Below, one piece after another: positions 21,393 to 32,670 of a stretch of DNA of 64,000 bases (positions are counted from its first letter, which is position 1; each line of letters starts with the position of its first letter). Location of the stretch: assembly GCA_034231615.1 (NCBI GenBank), contig CM067314.1:4404501-4468500 (forward strand). Direction: 5' to 3'. Origin of the DNA: Meghimatium bilineatum. Taxonomy: Eukaryota > Mollusca > Gastropoda > Stylommatophora > Philomycidae. Position numbers and translations under genes: made by a program. The notes under the pieces are model-generated. The model was not told the DNA's origin. It worked only from the letters and a program-made list of their open reading frames with translations, and searched no databases.

Positions 21393-21819
21393 TTTAATGA
21401 CAAACCAGCAGTGAGACAATGGTGGAAAAAGGAGGTTCACATTTGTGATCAAGTGTGAAGAAACGACAGTAAAGACCTGACATAACAACATAATTGAAAT
21501 TAACCATTCGGCTCATGTTTTCAACTATTTCCATACTTTGTTATCCGTACTTTTGGTTGGTTACTATTTATGTATTTGGTTCCCCGTTAACACGGACTAA
21601 CAAAATGCACCAGTTTAATAGAAAACATAAGACAAAAGTCTTAATTCTCCTCTGTTTGTAGGCAGGACAATTAGTAGAGTTTCTATTGGTAGGACATTAT
21701 TGGTAGGACTTTTATTGGTAGAGCTTCTGTTAGCGAAGGGCATGGTTGAGCTCGCCAGCCTGTCTTCGTACGGTCATGCCTTCTTTAAACAAAAGCAGTA
21801 AATAAAGTAGCTCATAGTA
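21393..21819. other. Unassigned DNA
   Basis: A short run of degenerate TTATTGGTAGGAC words lies at 21680-21725. Nothing else is recognisable. Confidence 0.4.
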
Positions 21820-22165
21820 AAAATGTGTTACATACCAGTGTGTTATATAAGGTTGTGTTACTTAAGGATGTGTTATTTAAGGGTATGTTACATACCAGTG
21901 TGTTATTTAAGGATATGTTACATACCAGTGTGTTATATAAGGGTATGTTACATAATGGGGTGTTATATGAGGGTATGTTACATAATGGGGTGTTATATAA
22001 GGGTATGTTACATAATGGTGTGTTATATAAGGTTGTGTTACATAAGGGTGTGCTACATTATTGTGTGCTACATAATAGAGTTCTACATAATTGTGTGCTC
22101 TATAAAGATGTGTTACGTGATGGTGTGTCATGTAGGGGTTTGTTACATAAGGGTGTGTACACTAA
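21820..22165. repeat. 15-bp minisatellite, about 23 copies
   Basis: The unit is about GTGTTATATAAGGGT, with ACATACCAGT and ACATAATGGG variants in a partly regular order. The 5-residue periodic frames (CYIRV and similar) are by-products. Confidence 0.9.
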
Positions 22166-22284
22166 AAGTCCCAGTGAATTATTGCTTGTGTGTTCTCCTA
22201 TCTTACTAGATCTTCCTTGGTAACTTTCATGTCTATCACTCTCTGCTATCTGAACATTGTCTTGTGTGCCCTCTTCTTCATCAC

Positions 22285-22860
22285 TTGGATGTTTATACGA
22301 GCGCTATCCATGACTCTCTTGTCAAGATGGATGTGGATACGAGCGCTATCCATGACTCTCTTGTCAAGATGGATGTGGATACGAGCGCTATCCATGACTC
22401 TCTTGTCAAGATGGATGTGGATACGAGCGCTATCCATGACTCTCTTGTCAAGATGGATGTGGATACGAGCGCTATCCATGACTCTCTTGTCAAGATGGAT
22501 GTGGATACGAGCGCTATCCATGACTCTCTTGTCAAGATGGATGTGGATACGAGCGCTATCCATGACTCTCTTGTCAAGATGGATGTGGATACGAGCGCTA
22601 TCCATGACTCTCTTGTCAATATGGATGTGGATACGAGCGCTATCCATGACTCTCTTGTCAAGATGTATGTGGATACGAGCGCTATCCATGACTCTCTTGT
22701 CAAGATGGATGTGGATACGAGCGCTATACATGATTCTCTTGTCAAGATGGATTTGGATACGAGTGCTATCCATGACTCTCTTTCTCAAATGATGTGGATA
22801 CGAGCGCTATCCATGACTCTCTTGTCAAGATGGATGTGGATACGAGCGCTATCCATGTAA
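22285..22860. repeat. 42-bp minisatellite, nearly 14 copies
   Basis: The unit contains GATACGAGCGCTATCCATGA and CTCTCTTGTCAAGATGGATG. Copies are highly uniform except near 22720-22800. No frame has a stop, so four frames of 150-200 aa are open on both strands. This is a property of the unit, not evidence of a gene. Confidence 0.97.
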
Positions 22861-23559
22861 CTAGAAGTGACTTGTAATCCAGCACAAATTAGGTGTGTTC
22901 CTCCGCTACCCGATGGATAACTTGAGAAAGAGATCCGCTCTTGTCAGCCTTATCTGCTCGTCATGTTATCTATGTCTTCTCTTATAGTTCCGGACCCTTC
23001 CATATCTGATATTTCTTTTTTTTCCCGTGACATGTTTCATAACACGCTTGAACATCTCCCTTCTACCATCTACCCCCCAGTGTATGCCTTCTTATGTTAA
23101 GTTTATTGCTTATAATGTTGTCTTGATTGATGTTGTTCTTCTTCTATTGGTGTATCCATGTGTATGCTTTGTTTATAAATTGCTAACACATGTAACCATT
23201 TCCGTTACTGTTTATTTTACCAAAAACGTATACGCCGATAGTTGGATGTGCGGTAAACATGATCGTTTGATTAATTGTTCTATATTACCCAGCGTAGCCA
23301 GGGGATTAGACAAGATACTGCATGTATAGATGAGCAGATAATCAGCAAACACAACATCTGTTTCCTTACTCACTAACTGATCAAGTGGGACCCACGAACA
23401 GACGAGCTGTTACACAAGCCACACTGTAAAGAAGAATGTTGATAATTTTTCACCAGCAGGATATCCTTACCTGTTGTGTTCTCCTCTTACACGTTTCACC
23501 TAATAATAGATTGGATTTCTCTAGTCTGAATACGAATGAACAACATATGAACAATCCAA
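22861..23559. other. Unassigned DNA
   Basis: The 100-aa plus frame at 23027-23329 shows no known domain. I see no transposon or tandem signal. Confidence 0.45.
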
Positions 23560-23874
23560 TTAACTCTTTCCGGACCAATCGCCAGTATACTCGCTTTATA
23601 CTATGGGTCTACAGGACCAATCACCAGTATACTGGCTTTGATTTGATATTTGATTACTTCACAAGGCTAACTCTAACCTTGTGAAGTAATCACATTTCAT
23701 CAATGTACTTATATATTCATATTCTGTATCCATTCCCCTTTCCAATGATATATTACACATACACTATTTATCAATATTAGCATGTCAAGTGATACAATAA
23801 AAAACACATATAAGGAAATTTTATAAAATTAATTTGGTCCAAACCTAAACATAATCAAGTCCTGAAAGAGTTAA
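23560..23874. mobile_element. Candidate TTAA-flanked hairpin MITE
   Basis: The element starts TTAACTCTTTCCGGACC at 23560 and ends GTCCTGAAAGAGTTAA at 23874. These are inverted repeats with one mismatch, including TTAA at both ends. Inside, 23651-23692 is a perfect 16-bp hairpin, TGATTACTTCACAAGG with CCTTGTGAAGTAATCA. The left part carries a short duplication of GGACCAATCRCCAGTATACT. TTAA target sites are typical of piggyBac-type elements. No transposase is encoded, so it would be non-autonomous. Confidence 0.6.
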
Positions 23875-24489
23875 TATAATAATAAAAACATATACTTATT
23901 CCTAAACAAACATATACGTGTGTGATAATACCAGCCATATTTTATTTGATCTTCATTGGGGTATGCCTAAGTGCCTAACTGCGAGAGGCTGCATTGACTT
24001 TCTCATTGCTTTTTAATTATCATATTTCGCATACCCAAGTCACTCGCACATGAAAAGCACGGGAAATTAGGTTACGCCTTACACAGTGACATTGTTAGAG
24101 CAGAACTCGGATATGTCTAACAAAATTCACGTTTGTTTTTAATGTTTTATATGTAGTAGATAGTGTAGACCGCCACCGTATGCTTTACAGGAGACCTGTC
24201 AACTAAAACCTACACATGAACTAGTTTGTTTCCAATTTGCGTGAAAGTGAAATCTATTGGTTGTCCTTTGTTCTTTTTGGCATGAGACTCAATGTATGTA
24301 AATAGTGACAAATTAAAAGTCCAACAATAATTTTTTTAAATAACGAATGGGGTTCAAATAGATTTTGCCAAGTGGCCTGTACAGTCAGGAGTCACGAGTA
24401 GACTCCAGTCTATGTTGAAAGACATGTGTCACGGCCCTATATACCTTCATTTAGTAATTAACAAATTTACTTATTTAGGAGCGTATCGA
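23875..24489. other. Unassigned AT-rich DNA
   Basis: I see nothing recognisable in any frame or at the repeat level. Confidence 0.45.
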
Positions 24490-24760
24490 TTGCAGACCGT
24501 GTTTCCATGCTGAAGATGGATGTGCCAGGCGAAAAGGAGCAGCTATCGCAGCCAACCGTTAAACTATGACAGAACGCCTTTCCTTTCTCCGCACTATAGC
24601 CTGCTAATCTGCAGGAGTTTGAGAATGAACAAACAAGACTCCAACGTGTTTGATAGGATCAAAATCGCAAAGAGTACAGTCGATATAATTAACCATACAT
24701 CTAGTAAGAGTATACTAAGGAGGTAGTGGGGTGAATTTGTCTGTCCCATCTTGTGTGGGA
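24490..24760 (-). mobile_element. Dispersed family E, copy 2
   Basis: The minus strand carries the CATTCTCAAACTCCTGCAGA start (24600-24625) and the CTGGCACATCCATCTTCAGC block (24510-24535). A further family block, GGGACAGACAAATTCACCCC, appears at 24730-24750 out of the expected order, so two partial copies or a rearrangement may be present. Confidence 0.6.
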
Positions 24761-24954
24761 TCAAAGTGAGCTAGACTTCAGACGTTTCGAAAGAAAAGTC
24801 TCACATATCGCGAGTAATCTGTAAATCTCAACGCATTTTATTATCTAAACGAAGTCCTGCAAATGATAACTGTTATTATTACCCTATATACACACACACA
24901 TACACATACATATATACATATATAAAGTAACATATTATTTCCAGATTGTTGTCT

Positions 24955-25245
24955 TCGTCGTGGATACTCTGAACATCTCTCTGCTCCGGGCACGCAGGCC
25001 TACATTGTCCAGAGACAAGTGCGTACATTTTACGATGTCGCTGGTCCATCATCTTCTTGGTCTTCCTCTTCTTCTCTCTCCCGGCACTCTGCTCTCTAGA
25101 ATCAGTCTTTCGATACCATCATATCGCTTTAAGTGTCCAAAATACTCTAGCTTCCTTCTTATGATGGTATTTAGAAGACACCCTTCGTTTAGTTTCAGTA
25201 ATTGCAACACTTCAATGTCATTTCTTGTCTCTGTCCTCGATAGTA
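24955..25245 (-). pseudogene. LINE C-terminal fragment
   Basis: The minus strand from about 25215 reads VLQLLKLNEGCLLNTIIRRK, LEYFGHLKRYDGIERLILES, then VPGERRRGRPRR, a stop in place of Arg, WTSDI and a final block ARSREMFRV. FGHLKR, RRRGRPRR and WT-DI are the standard ordered blocks at the end of non-LTR ORF2 proteins. The family is the same as, or close to, the one at 29545(-), which has FGHFKRHGGMERVMLEG. It is 5'-truncated with at least one stop. Confidence 0.85.
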
Positions 25246-25317
25246 TATGACAGTATATACGATAGTATGTATGTACCTCTCCATTGTAGTATTTCAGTGG
25301 GCAAAAGGTTTAGCTAG

Positions 25318-25450
25318 TGGTGCCCATCTCCTCTCCATCTGTATCGCTGAGGATAGAATTCGCTGGAGGACTCTGTGTGCTGAAGCTTCCAATGTGGTAC
25401 CCCTACGACCCTGAAGGGTTATGGGTCTTATTGATTGATATTGATGTACC
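25318..25450 (+). pseudogene. LINE 3' end, strongly 5'-truncated
   Basis: From 25340 the sequence is nearly identical to the 3' end of the copy at 27972-28226. It encodes RIAEDRIRWRTLCAEASNVV and PLRP-stop, then CCTGAAGGGTTATGGG and a TTGATTGATATTGA tail. Only the last 30 or so codons are present, the usual result of incomplete reverse transcription. Confidence 0.85.
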
Positions 25451-25605
25451 TCTATCTGAAAGGATAGGTAAATCAATCACAAAACTTCTTAGTCGCATCT
25501 TATCCTTATCATGAAAAGTAACAGTATCGCTATTCTATGCTCTCACATCAGGCCCTGTCTACGCACTGGCTATTCCTTATTGACTATGTCTACTTGTGTG
25601 TATAT

Positions 25606-25757
25606 ATGTGTGTAAGACAGTTAATATATGTCTGTGTGTAAGACAGTTAATATATGTCTGTGTGTAAGACAGTTAATATATGTATGTGTGTAAGACAGTT
25701 AATATATGTCTGTGTGTAAGACAGTTAATATATGTATGTGTGTAAGACAGGTCATAT
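25606..25757. repeat. 26-bp minisatellite, about 6 copies
   Basis: The unit contains GTGTAAGACAGTTAATATAT, then GTCTGT or GTATGT. Confidence 0.92.
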
Positions 25758-26126
25758 AATTATATGAAAGAAATATTTGAACGTAATAATTACCCAGTGC
25801 ATAATTCTCATGAATGGTACATCCAATTTTCCTTTTACTGTTGTATTAGTCCGCTCCATTTCCCTGTCTGATCGACTGTACACAAGCCATATTTTCAAGC
25901 TATTTTTCCGTATTTTACTTGCCAAAAAAGAGGCAGTTTTCAAAACGAAGGGGATTTTAATGTATTTTTTGGGGGGTAACAGATGTCAGATGTTGAAATG
26001 AATGCAGGAATTGTTCAATCCATTAGTGTAGGCTTATCATAGTTTATTTCCGGCAGTTATTTAGGAAATGATTTTTTTAAATCTTCTGAAGTACCTCTTG
26101 TGTGAGGTGCGCTGCTTTCATCATCA
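25758..26126. other. Unassigned DNA
   Basis: I see nothing recognisable. The short frames at 25752-26001 have no motif. Confidence 0.4.
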
Positions 26127-26454
26127 TCAAGTGCCATCACTGCAGCGAAGGTTGGCTGCAACAGACCTTCAACATCCCGTGTCTTTTGTTTTGTTGGTGC
26201 ACTCTGATAGACTGTAACCTGTCCATCTTGTGATGTTACTCTCCCACTTGTATCTCTGTCTACCTCTTGCTCGCTTCACTTTAACTTAACCCTCAAGTAA
26301 TGTCTTCAACAAGGTGCCATGTCTTTTAATGTGTCCAAAATATTGTATTTGTTTGTTCTTTATTTCCTTTTATAATAAGTTCTTCACATTAAGTGCTGTT
26401 AGTACGGCTTTTGTTTTTTTTTTCTCTGTCCATGATGTTCTCATGTTCTTCTAT

Positions 26455-26503
<49 letters not shown>

Positions 26504-26830
26504 CCTCAAATGCATCAGTTCTGTCTTCTAGTTGTTTGTTTATTGTCCATGTTTGTAAGCTATATATTAATATGGAATAGATGTAGCATTTTATAATTCT
26601 CATTGTTAGCTTGTTTGTAATTTGTTTAGATGTTAATATTTTCCTCATGCCATTGAAAGTACTTTTATCCATTTATATTCTCCTTTCATCTTCTGTTACA
26701 CATCTGCCATCATTTGTGAATATGTGTTCAAGATAATGATAATCTTTTACTTGTTGTAGTTTCTCTCCATATATGTTTATGTTTAGCACCTTGCGACTTT
26801 TTAATTATAATGGTTTTTGTTTTTTGTTTT
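26127..26830 (-). pseudogene. LINE C-terminal region (family B), split by a microsatellite
   Basis: On the minus strand, from about 26830 down, the blocks are YGEKLQQVKDYHYLEHIFTN, DERRIYMDKSTFNGMRKILT, TMRIIKCYIYSILIY, QTWTINKQLEDRTDAFE, RTSWTEKKTK, QYFGHIKRHGTLLKTLLEG, KRARGRQRYKWESNITRW and LRCSDGT-stop at 26127. This is the region after the RT catalytic core through the C-terminus of a non-LTR ORF2. A (CA)n(TA)n microsatellite at 26457-26504 interrupts it right after DAFE. Other frameshifts lie near 26290 and 26390. The copies at 13370 and 57690 are from the same family. Confidence 0.9.
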
Positions 26831-27162
26831 TGTTATATCAAAGCTTATGTGCCATCAGAAATATTTGAAGACGTGATGCGATGAACCACAACCTCCAAGG
26901 TATAATGACTTAGGATTGTTTTTTTAAATATATTACACAGGAAATGTATTTGTTATTTATTTGATTAAGGCCTGCTTTCCGAGGCACGACACTTTCAACA
27001 TAAGATCTATTGCACTTCTATATTTTGTCCGAATACGGAAAACATGTTGACACAGGTTGCAAGGCGAGTAGGTACTATCTCAGCGGACATGGTTCACATC
27101 CCTTATCATGATTTTGATGTATTAATAAATCATCGACTCTTCTATATTTTATTAATCATTTC
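26831..27162. other. Unassigned DNA
   Basis: I recognise no element or motif here. Confidence 0.4.
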
Positions 27163-27443
27163 CCCATGTCACATTTCCTCATTTCACATTTCCTCATGTC
27201 ACATTTCCTCATGTCACATTTCCCCATGTCACATTTCCTCATGTCACATTTCCTCATGTCACATTTCCCCATGTCACATTTCCCCATATCACATTTCCTC
27301 ATGTCACATTTCCCCATGTCACATTTCCCCATGTCACATTTCCCCATGTCACATTTCCCCATGTCACATTTCCTCATGTCACATTTCCTCATGTCACATT
27401 TCCTCATGTCACATTTCCTCATGTCACATTTCCCCATGTCACA
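27163..27443. repeat. 15-bp minisatellite, about 18 copies
   Basis: The unit is CATGTCACATTTCCT, alternating with a CCC variant. The resulting 5-residue periodic frames (SHFLM, CDMRK) are by-products. Confidence 0.97.
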
Positions 27444-27714
27444 TCTAAAGAGACTTTGTTTATGTTTGTGTGTTATCTATTTTTACAATGCAACGCTGAG
27501 TCCATCGACAACACAGTCCTATAAACGCGAAGAAATCATCCTTCAAAAATGGTGTCATTTTACTTCTTACTTGACTTTCATTGATCATTGCGTCGAAATC
27601 CAATAATAATTAAATAGCATAACTTTAGAAGGATGATGCGCGTATATTTCCAGGCCCGAAACAGTAGTGTGAAATATCAAGATTGTTTACTATTTATGCA
27701 TGTTTTAAGACGCA

Positions 27715-27810
27715 ACTAAAGAGGTTACGGGGTTGAATTGGCTGTCCCATGCCATATACGGTCAAAGTTACTCAGAAGCAATGCTGAAGTCGGATATATT
27801 CGACTGAAAT
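27715..27810 (-). mobile_element. Dispersed family E, fragment
   Basis: The minus strand has GACTTCAGCATTGCTTCTGA and GGGACAGCCAATTCAACCCC, then CCTCTTTAGTTGCGTC. These are the middle blocks of family E. The ends are missing. Confidence 0.6.
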
Positions 27811-27971
27811 GCGGAGATATCGCAGTTACGCTGTACACAATGACGCAACTCATTCCATTCTGTTGAGTACATCCAGATTATTTGCAAGAGTTTCCAGACC
27901 AACGCAGAAGAAAAATAAAGAAACAGTTATCTACATCTGGTATTCATTAATTCACAATCTGAAATTAGCCA

Positions 27972-28226
27972 TTGCTTTCAATAGTGAAACGACGAAAACT
28001 AGCATGGTTCGGACATGTATGCAGGCACGATTCCTTGTCAAAAACAATACTGCAGGGAACTGTCGAGGGTGGAAGAAGCAGAGGAGGTCAAATAAAGACA
28101 TGGACAGACAACATCAAGGAATGGACAGGGCTAGATATTTCCACACTCATCCGCATCGCTGAGGATAGAATTCGCTGGAGGACTCTGTGTGCTGAAGCAT
28201 CCAATGTGGTACCCCTACGACCCTGA
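27972..28226 (+). pseudogene. LINE C-terminal fragment, longest open copy
   Basis: One 84-codon frame is intact to its stop. It reads VKRRKLAWFGHVCRHDSLSK, TILQGTVEGGRSRGGQIKTW, TDNIKEWTGLDIS, then RIAEDRIRWRTLCAEASNVV and PLRP. These are the FGHV-RH, G-RSRG, W-DNIKEW and DR-RWR blocks of a non-LTR ORF2 tail. The 3' untranslated part is GGGTTATGGGTTTATTGAT. The same family occurs at 25318-25450 and 58450-58775(-). The RT and endonuclease domains are absent, so the fragment is not functional alone. Confidence 0.88.
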
Positions 28227-28535
28227 AGGGTTATGGGTTTATTGATATCGATTGATAATCTGAAATTAATAAATTCATGTTCATACTTAATTCACAATCT
28301 GAAATAAATCAACTTATATCCGAACAATAATTGATTTATATTCCCTTTCTGTCAGATAATCCATGAAGTATTGTTGATTGTTGATGTGGCCAAATCTATA
28401 CGTGACAAATCATATTGTATTTGGATTTTCTCTTCACAACATGACCGGGTGGTTCTAGTCTAGCATCAATCTAGTAATCTTGGATTCTACTGTGAGTCTT
28501 TTGTATATTGTACACAATCTGGAATATATATGTTT

Positions 28536-28745
28536 AACATGTGATAGCTTGCGTGTTTAAAAAAATATTTTTATATGTTTAAAATACGACTGCTTGCGTG
28601 TTTTATTTTATATTTTTATATGTTTAACATATGACAGCTTGCGTGTTTAAAAAAAAATATTTTTATATGTTTAACATATGACAGCTTGCGTGTTTAAAAT
28701 TTTTTTTTATATGTTTAACATATGACAGCTTTCGTGTTTTTTTTA
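28536..28745. repeat. ~48-bp minisatellite, 4-5 copies
   Basis: Each unit has TATGTTTAACATATGACAGC, then TTGCGTGTTT and an A- or T-rich spacer of variable length, so the period varies. Confidence 0.85.
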
Positions 28746-29544
28746 TGTGGATATTTGTATCCAATCAGTCTCAAGTTATCTTATTTATAGTTATTATGAG
28801 ATCTTGGCAATGTATACGTCTCAGTAGTTTGCCATTGATTTCTCAGCCAATTATGCTCGTTAACCAGTTACGGTCCTTTAAGATTTCTCAATCCAATAGG
28901 ACCATTTCCAACTCCCACCCTTCGAGGACCTTGTCGATAATGTGATCTTGCGGATCGTAAAGTTAAAAAAAAAATAGTTACTCCCTTGAGATGTCAATAT
29001 TAGATTAGAGATTCGAGTATCTGCTGCAGAAATATTCGATACTAAACAATATTCGGAAAGTTGAATATTGACACAATCTTTGACCTACTCATGTGTCATC
29101 TATCTGGTATTCGATACCATATAATAACCCACTTTCTATTTATGTTTCATCATATATGTATGACCATATTGACATCCTCGACGTCCCTGGGGCTGATCTA
29201 CTCCAATTTATACATGTAATCTGAGTTTTTTCAACCCTGCATTTTGTGTGCATGAACTATCACTATTTCTTGTGTCAAATGCATTTTCACAATTCATTCG
29301 TTCTGCGCAAGAATATTAGTATACTTTAACCCGTTACCTCAAACACGCCCATAAATCTGTCATATAACTCGTTGTACCTATAACCTGATAAAATATTGCT
29401 AATGGTAGTCATTGCGGCCGCATAGGGAAACCATTACAAAGATTAAAGAGTAGTACTACTAGTCTACAAGTTTTGCTCCTTGGACTTGTGAACGTTGTGA
29501 ACATCATCATCATGTGACATATTATTTCCGGAACAGTTTTTCTT
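28746..29544. other. Unassigned AT-rich DNA
   Basis: I see no element, tandem repeat or convincing coding frame. Confidence 0.45.
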
Positions 29545-29890
29545 ATGAATCTATTAATAGTCCTCGGTCGTGAGCTAGCTGTCCCGCCTCCTTCAGGGGC
29601 GTGTGCAGAAATTCCTGTAGATCTTCTTTCTAACGGCGTTGTGGTTGGCCTTTACCCTGTTTTCTTATATTATTCCCTCCAACATCACTCTCTCCATACC
29701 ATCATGTCTCTCATTCCCTCCAACATCACTCTCTCCATACCGCCATGTCTCTTAAAGTGACCGAAAAGAAACTTGCTTTTTCTTTAATATGGTGTTAAGA
29801 AACCAGCTCTCTTGGACACAGAATATGCTGAGCACCTTCTGATTTGTTAGAGCACAAGCAGCGACCAATAATGCCATCCTAAACATTTTT
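29545..29890 (-). pseudogene. LINE C-terminal fragment with an internal 41-bp duplication
   Basis: On the minus strand the blocks are SWFLNTILKKKQV, a frameshifted FGHFKRHGGMERVMLEG, then a near-exact duplication of the last part (41-bp units starting at 29672 and 29713). Broken remains of a GQPQRR and KEDLQEFL segment follow. The duplication is not a multiple of 3, so it shifted the frame. This is the same LINE type as 24955-25245(-). Confidence 0.75.
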
Positions 29891-30684
29891 CAAATGGGAC
29901 ATCAGACAAGTTTGATATTATAGAATAAGACCATGAAAAATAATGGAAGTCACGCTTTATGTAATACTGTCACCACAACGTCTTAGACAAGTGTATATAA
30001 AAGTAATGGAAGAAATTTAGTGTATGCCTCTTGATGTGAGGTACGGGCTTTCAACCTGAAACGAGTCTGATTCGGTTATATCAGAGTTCATGGCCATCAC
30101 CAATAATGGAAGTGGAAGGTCATCTTACTCCGCGACCTATAAAATTACTAAAACGAAGACATGAACGACTCTTGCAGATTAAATAATAAAATAAAAATTT
30201 GCAGTAAGGATCAAGATAAGATCGGGTTTATTATCCGTCCCGGATAAGAAGCCAGATACATTGACTTTACCAAATGATATTAATGAGTCGATATAAGGCG
30301 GTTAATATTTCTAACATCGTTCTGTTATAACTGTCAATCATCGCTTTGTACTCCCACCGCCCTGTTATCTGACTCCGATATCGCACATGACGTCATATTC
30401 TCCATCGATTACTTTCATAGACTCAACATATTAATATTTGTTGAGTCAAGACAGATAATTCATGTGGCAATATTTATCTTCCAAAGCCCACATACATACT
30501 CTCGAGTCAATGTGTGTCTGGTTATATTATATGTTTTCTCACCTGCTTGCGTTTAAGACATTTTTTTTCAAAAATAATTGTTGCTCATGATTTTGCTGAG
30601 TAATGCGTTTTGAAAATGACTTCCATCGCTGTTGTGTAATTGTTATGAAATGTAAATATGTAGTAATATTTCGTGAAATATGTA
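29891..30684. other. Unassigned AT-rich DNA
   Basis: I recognise no element or repeat unit. Confidence 0.45.
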
Positions 30685-31110
30685 TCTCTCCATGTTTCTG
30701 TCTCAAAACAAGAAATATTAGTGAAGTATATTGTTTATTGTCCATGTTTCTGAGCCATACAATACCTCCACGTTTCTGTCTCAAATGTAGAAATATTCGT
30801 GGAGTGTATATGTATCTCTTTGTTATTGTCCATGTTTCTGAGCCATACAATACCTCCACGTTTCTGTCTCAAATGTAGAAATATTCGTAAATGTTATTGT
30901 TTATTGTCCATGCTTCTTAGCCATACACTATCTCACGTTTCTGTCTCAAAGGTATAAATATTCGTGAAGTATATTACATATTGTCCATGTTTCTGTGCCA
31001 TACAATACCTCCACGTTTCTGTCTCAAATGTAGAAATATTCGTAAATGCTATTGTTTATTGTCCATGTTTCTTAGCCATACAATACCTCCAAGTTTCTGT
31101 CTCAAAAGTA
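30685..31110 (-). repeat. LINE-derived minisatellite, unit about 65-80 bp, 6 copies
   Basis: Each copy has GTCCATGTTTCTGAGCCATA, then CAATACCTCCACGTTTCTGT and CTCAAATGTAGAAATATTCG. On the minus strand the core reads VLYGSETWTI, a conserved block just after the RT domain of non-LTR elements (compare YGCETWTLSK at 11786). Spacing varies because the segment between copies differs in length. The array therefore amplifies a LINE coding fragment. Confidence 0.75.
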
Positions 31111-31439
31111 AGTGGTTCATCTGTATGAATTAGCGTGAGAAGTTTGTTAGATGGCCATTCATTGGTTCAGGGAATGGCTGCACTGTCAGGATGTGTGATG
31201 ACCTGTCGCAAGATTGGCTTCAAAATATTAAGCTAATTTAGTTTTTCGCAATGTATTTGGCCCCTTTTGTTCCCCCCACCTCCACATCATAATATGAGAA
31301 ATTATCAACATTTCCCCGCCCACACACCTAAAGAAATGCACAGAAAATATAACAGTTCATTCTACATTATGTCATAAATCAATCGAAGGCCGCCATGTCG
31401 ATCGGCGTGACGATCATATTTCTCCATAATTCTCTACCT
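31111..31439. other. Unassigned DNA
   Basis: I see no recognisable element. A C-rich stretch lies near 31270-31330. Confidence 0.4.
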
Positions 31440-31565
31440 CTTGTACTATTAACAAATTATGGTGTGATATTCTCTGATGCCACCGGGACAGCCCATCCAG
31501 CAACTTCTCTCTTTGACTTTATCTTTCTCTCCTCTTGATCTTTCCCGTGGTTACTAAATATTTTG
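31440..31565 (-). pseudogene. LINE C-terminal fragment
   Basis: The minus strand reads LVTTGKIKRRER, a stop, SQREKLLDGLSRWHQR. This matches the TTGKIKGRRDRGRQREQLL block at the end of the RT relic at 19975(-). Only about 40 codons remain, and a family E copy abuts it. Confidence 0.7.
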
Positions 31566-31810
31566 CTTCTTCCGCTTTCGTTCTCATAGTCATGTCGATT
31601 AGCATAATGTAGTCCGCAGAACGGAAGTCGTTGGGTCATGGTTTACAGATTGACTGCAACATATGCACATTCTTGCCTGACACATCCGACTTCAGCATGA
31701 TGCGACAGGTCACGATGGCCATGTATGTAATAGGACTGTTCACTCTACTCACCAGCCTCCTTAATCGCTTCTTTCGACATGCATGGAAAATATATTCACT
31801 TGAGTTCTTT
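31540..31810 (+). mobile_element. Dispersed family E, copy
   Basis: Blocks in order are TTTCGTTCTCATAGTCATGT, AATGTAGTCCGCAGAACGGA, GGGTCATGGTTTACAGATTG, CCTGACACATCCGACTTCAG and TCTTTCGACATGCATGGAAA. This follows the family consensus with a diverged end. Confidence 0.75.
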
Positions 31811-32169
31811 CTATAATACAGCTTTAAAAATATATCAGCAATTTTTAAAAAAAACAAACAAATTAATAGATGTTTAAGCATGAATACGAGCGGTAGAAAA
31901 GTTTTAAATAAAGTATTCATAACATATTAATTAACAAACTAATGAGGAACATTTATACCTTAATAAACAATTCAATAGAATCCCAGGATATTGTGATTCA
32001 AAGCAGATGAAGATTGCAAAAAATGATGCACCTGGGAATGTTGATCTTTGCCAGTTCTTGAATACGTTGAGGAGTGTTTGATTCTTGATTAGAATCCAAC
32101 AACATTGCACAAGTAAATAAATAATATAATATAGAAGCGTGTAGGATGTATTAATAAAGAAATATCCAG
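31811..32169. other. Unassigned AT-rich DNA
   Basis: I see nothing recognisable. The minus frames of 85-94 aa here have no domain. Confidence 0.4.
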
Positions 32170-32340
32170 CAGACACAATTTGAACCAAGTTAGCTCAGAT
32201 GGCGCCCAACCGCCTCGCAACTTGAGTAAACACGTCTTCCACCTTCGACCACACAGCATCCTATATAGATAAGATTGTGGTCAAGATTTCAACGTCTATA
32301 TTCCCAAGTTACTATTAATGTGGACTGGTCGATCATTGAA
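32170..32340 (-). mobile_element. Dispersed family D, diverged copy
   Basis: On the minus strand GTGTTTACTCAAGTTGCGAG, GCGGTTGGGCGCC and AACTTGGTTCAAATTGTG match the tRNA-like 3' part of the family D copies at 40128-40330, 40495-40665 and 48585-48765. Confidence 0.6.
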
Positions 32341-32361
32341 CTTGACCGTGTGTGTTTCTTG

Positions 32362-32650
32362 AGTAGCTTACATACGTGTGCGTCATGTCTGTTGTTGTTT
32401 AAATGTTTACATGACGTGTGCGTCATGTCTGTTGTTGTTTAAATGTTTACATACGTGTGCGTTATGTCTGTTGTTGTTTAAATGTTTACATACCTGTGCG
32501 TCATGTCTGTTGTTGTTTAAATGTTTACATACGTGTGCGTCATGTATGTTGTTGTTTAAATGTTTACATACGTGTGCGTCATGTCTGTTGTTGTTTAAAT
32601 GTTTACATACGTGTGCGTCATGTCTGTTGTTGTTTAAACGTTTACATTTG
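32362..32650. repeat. 39-bp minisatellite, 7 copies
   Basis: The unit contains GTGTGCGTCATGTCTGTTGT and TGTTTAAATGTTTACATAC. One copy has a 1-bp insertion. The cysteine-rich 98-99 aa frames (CLLLFKCLH) are by-products. Confidence 0.95.
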
Positions 32651-32670
32651 TGTCGATCGACCGGTTCATA

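Noticed and set aside
22190-22860. Four open frames of 150-200 aa on both strands
   Set aside because: They come from one 42-bp unit whose frames lack stops. Simultaneous openness on both strands argues against coding selection.
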